Shown one piece after another: positions 37,445 to 48,989 of a stretch of DNA of 64,000 bases. The translations under genes were made by a program, and so were the position numbers. The notes beneath the pieces were generated by a model. The model saw only the letters and a program-made list of their open reading frames with translations, was not told where the DNA came from and did no database searches. This stretch comes from Oehlia diaphana (lineage: Eukaryota > Glomeromycota > Glomeromycetes > Glomerales > Glomeraceae): NCBI GenBank assembly GCA_003833135.1, contig QZLH01000004.1:109719-173718 (forward strand). Direction: 5' to 3'. The first letter of the stretch is position 1. Each line of letters opens with the position of its first letter.

Positions 37445-39633
37445 ATGGGTAATAAATTTGAAGCGCTCTTGAATAAATCAAATTCAACTTCGCCAACTTC
37501 AACTTTCCGTAGTACTTCTTCACAAGCTTTACAAGGGCAGAGTAGTTCTAGTTCTTCCGATATTAACGGAGAATACGTCACTATAATTGAGGGCTTAAAA
37601 AAAATATATAATAATAAAATCAAACCATTAGAAACCACTTATAATTTTGAAAGTTTTCATTCGCAACCTTTAACTGATAGTGATATTGAAGCCAAGCCAA
37701 TTGTTCTTTTGATGGGACAATATTCAACAGGAAAAACTACTTTCATTAAATATTTATTAGGAAAAGAATATCCTGGTATTATATCGGTTTATACCGTATT
37801 TAATTTACTTTTGTAATACAAAAGGAATATACTTAAATTTTTATTTTTTTATTTTGCAGAAAGTCATATTGGCGTAGAACCAACAGTGAGTTTAAAGAAA
37901 ATTTGTTTTTATTAAGAGCCTCAGATAAAATATTGAGCAAAATGTTATTTAATGGGACTCTTTAAATTGCTAGCCAAAAAAAATATTTTTTGATTTCTTG
38001 TATGATCAGTAATGCCATTCCGTATTTTTTGATCGAAATTTAGACGGATCGTTTTGTAGCCGTTATGAATAGCGTTGAAGATCGAGTTAGTATAATTACA
38101 ATTATTTCTTTTTTTTTCAAATATTTACCTGATTTTAAAATTAAATCTTATTTGCAGGTTATTCCAGGTAATGCTGCAGCTGTAAATGCTCAATTACCAT
38201 TTCGAGGACTAAATAAATTTGGACAAGCATTTTTGTCCAAGTTTCAGGTATTTTGTTTTCAAATTCATATATAATTATAATTATTATAATCGATACATTT
38301 TACGTATTGTTTTTACATAACAGGTTTCACAACTTCCTTCACCTGAGTTGGAAAATATGACTATCATTGATACCCCCGGAATCCTTGCTGGCGATAAACA
38401 ACGAATAGATCGTGGTTATGATTTTACATCTGTAATTGAATACTTTGCAGAGCGAGCGGATTTGATATTGTTACTATTTGACGCACATAAATTAGATATT
38501 TCGAATGAATTTAAAATGGCGATTCATTCGTTAAAAGGACAAGCAGAGAAGGTTAAAGTTTTGCTAAATAAAGCAGATATGGTAGATGAACAACAATTAA
38601 TGCGGGTATACGGGGCGCTTATGTGGTCATTAGGTAAAGTCGTTCAAACACCCGAAGTAATGCGAGTGTATCTGTGTTCATTTTGGTCCGAAAAGCCTCC
38701 AAATGTATTCGAGGACTGTCGAACTTTAATAGAAGCTGAGCAAAATGATTTACTTAAAAGTATGCGAGAACTACCCCGTAATGCAATTATTAGAAAGATA
38801 AACGAAATCGTTAAAAGAGCCAGATTAGCAAAGGTAAGCCATAACGTGTTTTTTCCCGTCTACTTGAATATTAAGCGAGAAATTATTTTTTTTAACAGGT
38901 GCATGCTTATATTATTGGGCATTTAAAAAAAGAAATGCCGGCAATGTTTCGTAAACAATCCAAACAGAATGAACTTATTAATAGATTAGATAAAGAATTT
39001 ATAACAATAATGCAGCGTCATCAATTAGCGCCAGGAGATTTTCCAAACGTGGAAAGATTTAAACAAGGTTTAAGACTTCACAAATTTGAAAATTTTCATA
39101 GTCTTAAGCCAAATATATTGGAAAGAGCAGAAGATGCAAGTATATTTTTAAATTAATCTTTTTCATGATTTCTTTGATTTTCCCGTATTTAAACTTCCTA
39201 TTACGGTACTCATTAGGCGCTTGCTAATGACCTGCCAAAATTAATGGCTAAATTTCCTCAAGGAAATAGAGCATTATTACCTGGCGAGCGCAATCCTTTT
39301 GAAGGTTCTGAACCAAGTTATCTTGATTCAGAGCTTCCTCCCAGTTATTGGGAATTTTCTTCAGTTGATAAATCTTCCGTTATGCCGCAATTCAATTCTT
39401 TGCATCCTGTTGATGGAAAAGTTTCTGGTGCTTCTGTCAGACCTGTTTTGATGGAAACAGGTTTATCAAATGATATACTTAAAAAAGTTTGGAATTTGGC
39501 TGATTGGGATAATGATGGATACATGGATGCAGATCAATTTGCTGTAGCTATGCACCTTTGTAAAGGTGTTTTATCTGGTGGTGAATTACCAGACGAATTA
39601 CCAAAATCAATGGTTCCTAATAGGAAGGTTTAA
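37445..39633 (+). CDS. EHD-family membrane-remodelling ATPase
   Basis: Seven exons (37445-37775, 37860-37885, 38044-38085, 38158-38247, 38324-38833, 38899-39135, 39217-39633) give 550 residues. A Ser/Thr-rich N-terminus precedes a dynamin-like G domain: P-loop GQYSTGKTTFIKYLLG, switch I VEPTTDRFVAVM, DTPGILAG, and NKADMVDEQQLMRVYGALMW. A helical domain follows, then the C-terminal EH domain with an EF-hand loop (DWDNDGYMDADQFAVAMHL). Human EHD1-4 (about 535-543 residues) bind ATP and tubulate recycling endosomes. EH domains bind NPF peptides. The sixth intron (39136-39216) starts with GC (GCAAGT) instead of GT. Only this choice keeps the conserved ED-ALANDLPKLM frame. Confidence 0.95.
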
Positions 39634-40129
39634 ATATATTCAAAAAATTAAAATTAGAATAATTAGAATAATTTAAGATAAACTAGTAATCAGCTACTAT
39701 TTCAATAGATTATCCTTTAATTGACTTTAGGTTATAAAATTCATCTTTGTTTTTATTCCATATTTCTTATATCATATTACTAATTTTTTATTTAATCACT
39801 TTTATGTTTTTTACAAAACCAAAAACTTAATTTTGTTTAAAATAAAAAAAATAAATATTTTTTAAATTTTTTATTACAAGTATAAATTTGTAAAAATTTT
39901 TTATATGATATATAAATTTTACTTTAAATAATTGCATAAAATAATTACAAAATTTAGTTAATATATTTATTATTAAGTATTAGCAACATAATTTAATAAA
40001 TCAATATTAAATAAAATAATAAATAAATAAATTTTATATAATTAAATTATTTAAAAAAAATTTACTTTAAAATTTACTAAATATTATTATTATTTAAAAT
40101 TTATTTATTTAAATTGTAAGTTATTAATT
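39634..40129. other. AT-rich convergent intergenic region
   Basis: Nearly pure A/T sequence (short AAT/TTA words) lies between the EHD stop and the COG4 stop. No gene is seen. Confidence 0.7.
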
Positions 40130-43094
40130 CTATAGTTTTAGTTTTGAAATTTCTTCAGCATTAAAATCAATTCTATAATAAAATTATAATTAAAATTATT
40201 ATTAAATTTAAACTTAAAAGCAATATATTTATAAAATAATTTACCGTAATCCAACTATCTTTTTTATTTCAGTAACAGTTAATCTCCATGTAATTGAACT
40301 TGTTGCTTTAGTAGTACTTCCCCAATATTCATAAATTTCAGATAACTAAATAAAATTAATTTAGTTAATTGTATTTTTTTAAAATTATTATATCAAATTG
40401 ACTGTACTTACAGATTCCAAATTAAGTAAAGTTGAAATTTGATTTAATCTAGTAAATTTATCTCTAAATGGCCATTGCATTTTAGCTGAAAAATAATTAC
40501 TTACAGATCGCAAATCTTTATCAAATCTTAATGCACCATACTTTTTTAAAATAAAGAATAAGTTGTTAAAAAAACTCATTAAGTTCATTAAGTATAAAAT
40601 TATTTACTAAATAATAATACCTGAGTGAATTTTGTTACAAAAACAGTTTTTTCCCACAAATTAATAACAGATTCTAAAATATGTATCATAATTTGATTAT
40701 AATTATTTTCTGTAAATGTTGCCTAAAATTTTAGAATTAAATTAAAAATATATTTCAAAAATAAAAATATGATATAATTCTCACAATTTACCTGATAAAC
40801 TTTAATTAAATTATCAAATCCAGTTACAAATCTTTTAGCAAAATTATCATCTGCTTCTTGTTCATGATATTCATCTTCATCTAATACATATTTAATATCT
40901 TTATAAGCTTCTTGTAAAATAGGTCTAATTCTTGGTTTAATCATTTGAGTAAAAAGTTCATTTAATCCACTCTAAGAATTATATAATTTAGTTAAATATA
41001 TAAGTTATAAACAATTAAATTATTATTTAAAAATTCACCTACTTGTAATATTGGTTTAAAATTATCAGTAGTAATATTATTTAATGAAGTGAACCATTTT
41101 TCAACTATTTTATAATCATTTTTAGTTATTGAAGGAATTGTTATTAATTCCGATGTAAGTCTTTGCATATAATCACAACTAACATCCAAATTGTTCAATA
41201 AAATCTAAAGAAATAAAAAAAAGTCGAGTAAATAATAAGAAATTCATCGAAAAGAGATAAAATACGTACCATATAACCAAATTTTGCATCTTTTGGTTCT
41301 GCGGTTGCGAATGCGGTTAATAGTCTCTCTTTAAACAAAGCAAGATAATCATCTTTCAAACTTTGATTAACTAAATTAACCATTGATGTTAAACATTCCA
41401 TATCAGATGTCATTACAGTTCTTGTTAAGCATTCCTTGAGAATATAAAACACGTCTTCAACACAACTTGAAGAAGTGCTTCCTTCTTCATATTTGTCTAT
41501 TCTCATGGCCTATAAATCTATAATTTGTAAGCTACTGTTTATAGTAATTATTAGCTTAATATCAAAATTTACCTTCTCAATAGATTTTTTAAGGAAATAT
41601 TCCTCTATAACAACAAAATCATTCATTAATGATTTTACTTGTTTTAATAAGCCACTATTTTTGATAATAACTGATGAATCATACTTATTGGCGTCTTTTT
41701 CTAACAGTGAAACATCAGTACCATTAACTTGCATTGCTTCTACTTCCAGCTGAAATAAAAAATATTTAGCCCAAAAAATAAAATAAAGTAAAATAGATAT
41801 TATTATTATTATTTTAATTACTTTGGTTCTTGATTCCAAAAATCGATAATATAAGTGAGTTCTTGCACTAATCATTGCTAATTCTGATAATATAACATCA
41901 AGTTCTCTTGGATCTGGTATAATATCAACTTCTTTTAATTGTCCAGGCTTTTGCAGACCTGAAATTTTTTTTTGTGTATTATAATGCGTTTGAATATCTA
42001 ACAATTTTCGCTGAATTTGTCTTTCATCAAAAAAAGTATCCAGGATAATTTGGCTTTGTTTATCACATTCTTCTTGGAGTCTTTCAATAACTCGAATCAT
42101 CTTTCCTGGACCATAATGTGTTTCAACAGCAGATTGATGCTGATCTATAATATGTGCTATATTCTCAAAAAGTTTGGTTAACACATTTCCATAAAAGTTT
42201 GTTCCAATAGCTACAAAATTCAAAGAAAATTAATAAAACAACTACAAATAATAATAAAAACAATAATATGACTTTGTTCCTTACCCATTTCAGCTAAATT
42301 TGCTTGACTTTTTCCTGCAATAATACCACAAACAAATTTTGAATATTTATCTAATCCTTCAGTTTCCTTTCCAATTAAAGGGAATAATTTAAAAAATCTA
42401 CTTATGTTTTCCTGATCTCTATTATAAACAGCTGCTTCAAATTCTCTACTAAAAATAACAAAGAGATTTTCTTTCGCATCACATAAAGTTTTTGTTGGTA
42501 TATCAGGATATTCGGATGAAGGTACAGAATTTTCTGCAAATTCTCCTTCAAGTATTTTTTTATCTAATGCTGATACTCGATTAACATATGAAGCAGCAGT
42601 TTCATAATCCTTCATATACATTGCTTGATGTAAACCAGTAATACAAAGTTTTAATTCCTGTACATCTTCAACAAGTTTTATGGATTCTTGAACTCTACTT
42701 TGTTCTAAATCTAATTGCCGTACTTGTGCGCTAATTCGTTCTGCTACTAACGAAGTACTATTTATTATGTTTAATAAATTTGCTGCTTGTGTATGTAATG
42801 TACCTAATTGTGGCCTAGAATTAGATAATATTATTAAATCTAAATAAGTTTTAAAACAAAATATTTCTTCTTGTTTTTTTATTACCTTAAAACTTCCAAT
42901 TTATCTAATTCTGATTCAAGTTTTGATCTTCTCTCTAATAATTCATCCAAATTATTATCAACTTGATTTTCTTCCAAATCTAATAACTGAAGACATTCTT
43001 GTATGTCTTCAATATTTGTCAAGGATTTTAAATACGTTAATGAAAGTTTCGGTGGATGTGTTGTTGTTTTCGGTGCCTTGGTTGTAACCGGCAT
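40130..43094 (-). CDS. COG4: Conserved oligomeric Golgi complex subunit 4
   Basis: Eleven exons run right to left: 42886-43094, 42285-42814, 41822-42210, 41573-41749, 41270-41509, 41043-41204, 40792-40971, 40621-40722, 40412-40540, 40245-40345, 40130-40172. They sum to 753 residues (human 785-789). The N-terminal coiled coil (NVDNNLDELLERRSKLESEL-like) is followed by the COG4 core (SVPSSEYPDIPTKTL, HYGPGKMIRVIERLQEECD, ELAMISARTHLYYRFL). The C-terminal helical bundle ends with the diagnostic LRIDFNAEEISKLKL. COG4 is part of the eight-subunit tether for retrograde vesicles inside the Golgi, and loss disturbs glycosylation. The gene is divergent from ANP32 with a 225-bp gap. Confidence 0.95.
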
Positions 43095-43319
43095 TTCCTG
43101 TTGAATTGTTTTGATGTCGAGAAAATTTTTGCGATAAATTCAATTAACATCTTCGATCTGTGATCAGATCAACCGTCTGTCCAACGAGCGTCTGTCTATT
43201 AAAAGACAGTCTATCGACATTTTCGTCGTCGCACCGAATATACGCGTTTTTTGCAACTAGAATAGATGTTTGCTTTCGGTTTGATCTAACGTAGGCTTTT
43301 ACAAAAATAAATATTAAAC
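43095..43319. promoter_or_regulatory. Bidirectional promoter region, COG4/ANP32
   Basis: This holds 225 bp between start codons. It contains a short imperfect hairpin (CTGTCTATT, then AAAAGACAG) at about 43191-43210 and is clearly richer in G/C than most intergenic DNA here. Confidence 0.5.
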
Positions 43320-45107
<1,788 letters not shown>

Positions 45108-45668
45108 CATTAATTTTATTATACATAGTTTTTTAAAAGTTCGAGTATTTTCATTTGATGATTACTCAAATTATTTTTTATCAAATTATTTTTTTTGCAT
45201 CCATACTTTTAATATAGATATATTAGGATACTCTATTTCATAATTATAAAAAAAAGGGATGTGATATGAATTACATCAAACAAAGATTTTTGAATTAACG
45301 CATTTGTAAAGTAAATCTTCACTATATCGTTTTTTTTTCAGTCTTTGAATAAAATTAAACTTTTTAAAAAACTGATTACTTTTACGCGTATCCTTATAAT
45401 GCACGTGTTTACTCTTTTATCTAATTAATGTTTATTTATGTAATGTGTCTTTTTAATTTATACTGCAACTTTATTCACTTTGAGAAATAAAAATTGGTTT
45501 ATGTTAATAATAATAACGGTTAATTATTCAATTAATAAATAGCTATTTATAGTTAAGTGATTAGATACATGTACTTGAATTTTATTGGTAGATAAGGCTA
45601 GCTGCGTATTTGTTCAGTTCATAAAGTATTCAAAACTACAAAACTGCCCTTTTGCTAGCGAGTAGTAA
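45108..45668. other. Intergenic region ANP32/FMN1
   Basis: About 0.56 kb of AT-rich sequence holds the ANP32 3' UTR and the FMN1 promoter. No gene is seen. Confidence 0.5.
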
Positions 45669-46426
45669 ATGGCACAATTAAATACAGCACGACCTCTTAT
45701 CGTAGGACCTGATGTTCCTATTTCACCATATCCTATAAAAATGAAAGGAGAAGTAGTTCGAGGATTTGGAAGGGGAAGTAAAGAATTAGGGACCCCAACA
45801 GGTAGAAATGTTTTTTCAATTCCAATAATTAAATCATCGAAAAGATTAAGAATTTGAGATCGATTAATTTTTTTATGTTAATTAAAAAGCAAATCTTCCG
45901 GAGGAAGCAACAGAAGCTCTTTGTAAGGATATAGAAACAGGAATTTATTTTGGATGGTCACAAGTTGGAAATGATCCTACTGTATACCCAATGGTAATGA
46001 GTTTAGGTTGGAATCCTTATTATAAGAATGAAAAACGTAGTGCGGTACGCATACATTTATATATATACATATGATAATAACGCGAAATAATTCTTTTATT
46101 ATTAAAGAGAATTCGTATCCACTTTATTTTTATTAATTAGGAAGTTCATATAATGCATACATTCCCTGAAGACTTTTATGGAGTGGAATTACGTGTAGTC
46201 GTATTAGGTTATATTCGCCCAGAAAAAGATTATAGTTCACTTGGTATGAATTATTATTTATTCATTTTTCCTTTTTTAATAAAATAAATCCATTAATTAA
46301 TTTTTTTTTAAACTAGACGCTCTGATTAATGACATTAATATAGATATACAAGTGGCGAATAATTCACTCGCAAGACCTGCATATACGGAATATAAAAAAG
46401 ATCAGTTATTTGGGATATCTGGTTGA
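45669..46426 (+). CDS. FMN1: Riboflavin kinase
   Basis: Four exons (45669-45801, 45890-46044, 46141-46243, 46317-46426) encode 166 residues, the usual size of monofunctional eukaryotic riboflavin kinase. The signature [19 protein letters not shown] followed by NLP spans the first intron. [29 protein letters not shown] and [20 protein letters not shown] follow. The enzyme phosphorylates riboflavin with ATP to make FMN. The stop codon lies 14 bp from the CSL4 stop on the other strand, so the two transcripts must overlap at their 3' ends. Confidence 0.96.
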
Positions 46427-46440
46427 ACTCATTAAATTCA

Positions 46441-47297
46441 TTAAAATGGTTTCGCGCATTTTCGAAGTTCAATTGCTTTTGTCTTTGTACATTGCATTTC
46501 TTGCCATGATATTGGTATCATAGCAGCACCTATAAGTTTATTAGAAATAAAAAAATTTAGTATCATAACATAAATATTTAAATATAATTAAAAAATCTTA
46601 TATACCCTCTATACTTTGTGCATAAATTACGCCAAGTTCGTTCTTGGCTGTTGATAAGTAATAAGATCGAGCATCTCCTAAAGAAATCTATGATTCGATT
46701 TTGTTAAAATTAAGATTATTTAAAATAAAAAAAAAATATAAAAATATAAAAATAAATAAATACCACTTCTGCTCTGATTATATCTCCGGGTCTAAAGGAT
46801 TCATGAATCTTGACCTTATCTCTCTCTGTTGCGCGTACGTCTTGTTGACTTAAAAAAGATTAAAAGATAAATTAATACCTTATATATAAAATAACTCTCG
46901 AGAAATATGTGTAATATATATACCGTATTATTCCTTGAAAATCTTCTTTACAGGGCGAATTATCTACGACCATTATGGACACAACGGCTTCTTTAGGTGT
47001 TATACGAATTACTTTACCTGTTATCTAATAATTATAATTAGGTATTTACGTTTACAAAATTTAAACAAACCCTCAAAAACTTACGAGGCTACAAACTTCC
47101 GGTATGGCTGACTGTTGTTTTTCCCTTGATACGGTCAATACAAGTGTTTCTCCTTCTGCTGTTTGTTTAGACACTCGTTTCATGCCAACCACACTTGCAT
47201 ATAACAGGTTGCCACGAACATAAGTGCCAGGGCCAGCAACATAATCTTGAGCAAAACCTAATCTTTGACCGGGTGTAACTATATTCTTAGTATTCAT
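46441..47297 (-). CDS. CSL4: RNA exosome cap subunit CSL4 (EXOSC1)
   Basis: Five exons (47085-47297, 46924-47024, 46764-46848, 46606-46687, 46441-46529) encode 189 residues. The N-terminal domain (IVTPGQRLGFAQDYVAGPGT, YVRGNLLYASVVG) is followed by an S1 RNA-binding domain (GKVIRITPKEAVVSIMVVDN, RPGDIIRAEVISLGDARSYY, LSTAKNELGVIYAQS) and a C-terminal segment (MIPISWQEMQCTKTKAIELR). That segment keeps the CSL4 layout but has few of the zinc-ribbon cysteines. CSL4 caps the 3'-5' RNA exosome in nucleus and cytoplasm. The gene is head-to-head with the securin candidate over 173 bp. Confidence 0.95.
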
Positions 47298-47470
47298 ATT
47301 TGTATTGCAATTATCGAAGTAATTTTTTATTTTTAATTTCCAAAATCACGATACAAATAATTATCGAAGTAATTGTATTTTAAATATTAAAATTTTATCG
47401 TCACGTGTATTTGATCTTGGCCAAAACAGTTACACCAATTCAAGTATCCCAAGTCTTTTACGCGTAAATA

Positions 47471-48029
47471 ATGTTACGTTCTTCGAGGCAACAACAAGCC
47501 ATAGAAGGCAAAGAAAACGCAGTAACCATAAATATCACCAAAAGTTCTCAGACGGCAAAAACGCAAGGTGGTAATGCTTTAAGAGACCTTACCAATAAAA
47601 CACCACATTTGAAGACAGTCAAATTTGGGGATGTGGACAGAAAGAAAGTTGAAAAGAAGAAAATGAAATCAAAAAAAACGCATGATGATGATGATGATGT
47701 TCCGGATATTGAGTATTGTCCTCCATCCATAGAAGGTTTGAATTAATTAACTTACGTGCGGAAAGAAAAGATTGTATGATTAACATATTTTTGTTAAATA
47801 AGAGCCACCGTTCGAACCAGATGACGAAGATCTTAAGATTAATTTCGAATTTTTCAAACATCCACTCAACTTTGACGTGTACGAGTTTGAAAATATTATC
47901 TATGAAGAACTACCAATGCCAAAGATTGATGAAAAGGATTTATGTTATAGAAAAACCATGACTGAAGAAGGCAAGTATAATAGTAATAATATAATTTCTT
48001 TATTGTCCTCCTTTATTTCAAAAACGTAA
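47471..48029 (+). CDS. Securin-like anaphase inhibitor (candidate)
   Basis: Two exons, 47471-47735 and 47803-48029, give 163 residues. Features appear in the order seen in securins. There is a KEN box (EGKENAV, residues 14-16). A destruction-box-like GNALRDLTNK has the usual leading Arg replaced by Gly. A basic stretch (DRKKVEKKKMKSKK) is followed by an acidic run and then VPDIEYCPPSIEEPPFEPDD, resembling the DIE/EIE separase pseudosubstrate segment. Next comes FFKHPLNFDVYEFENIIYEE and LPMPKIDEKDL, which aligns with human securin [20 protein letters not shown] and its following leucine-rich segment. Securin blocks separase until APC/C destroys it. The 3' end is uncertain: a GCAAGT at 47971 could be a GC donor to an exon at 48137-48181. 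Securins diverge fast, so the call rests on motif order. Confidence 0.6.
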
Positions 48030-48148
48030 AACTAACTTTTACAAAGAATTATTTGGTTTTGACAAATTGTATATTAATGACATTATTTAAATGGTTAAAT
48101 GCAATAAAATAAATTTTCTAAAAAAACGCGTTTTAGGATTCAATTGGT

Positions 48149-48731
48149 TTAATCTGCTGCTGGTATCTGTTCCCCCGTTATAGAGCAATAGAGTTCAGCA
48201 ACTTCAAACCATTCTTCTTCATAAGCCACTTGTGCTGGCTATTCAATAAAATCGTTTTAGTCATAAATAATAAATATAAAATAAAAGAAACGAAGCCTAA
48301 ACGCACAGTTTTTCCTTCTGAATTTTTAACAAATGGATCCGCACCATGGCTAAGTAATTTTCGAGCCACTTCTACATTTTCTGCAACATATAGAGGTGTA
48401 TCGTTATCATTATCACGAATATTCACATCTGCGCCTTCTGATATCAAAAACTCAATTAAATCAAGATGATTATATGATGATGCTGCTGCTAATGGGGTGT
48501 ATCCGTTAGAATCTTTAGAATTTGGAGACAATCCACTTCTTATAAGTTCCTAAATGAGAATTAGAATTTAAAAATCGGTCTTTTTTAACAGAGAACAATT
48601 AACATTAAATTTACCGTAACGCGTTGTATGTCACCGTTAGCTAGACAAACGAATGAATTAGAATAGTAAGTAACAAAGCTATTTTTGTAAATAATTTTTT
48701 ATATACCTGCAGCAACCCAAATATTTGACAT
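48149..48731 (-). CDS. Ankyrin-repeat protein, 127 aa
   Basis: Four exons (48707-48731, 48615-48640, 48307-48549, 48149-48238) encode 127 residues. Ankyrin repeats make up most of the chain: IWVAAANGDIQRVTELIRSG, then DSNGYTPLAAASSYNHLDLI with EFLISEGADVNIRD, then DNDTPLYVAENVEVARKLLS with HGADPFVKNSEGKT. The C-terminal AYEEEWFEVAELYCSITGEQ ends in IPAAD. Small fungal proteins of this layout are common; a specific partner cannot be named. The first two exons are only 25 and 26 nt. The last exon runs opposite a possible alternative 3' exon of the securin candidate. It is head-to-head with the HLTF-type gene (258-bp gap). Confidence 0.88.
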
Positions 48732-48989
48732 TCTTTTTTGATATCTAATACAAGATGAAAGATGGCTACTTTTAATTGGCAAATATAATCACGTGATTTA
48801 ATGATTGGTTACAAATAGTCTCGTATGAACGTCAACAACAACTCTACTCGCTCTACCTCTCTTCCTCTTTGCAGGTAAATTTTTTTTGTGAGTATGACTG
48901 TAAAGTCTTTTTTACGCGAAATTTAAAAGTTAACTTATTATTTATTAATTATATTCGAGAGATTAATTACCTTCGACGCGAACATAAAG

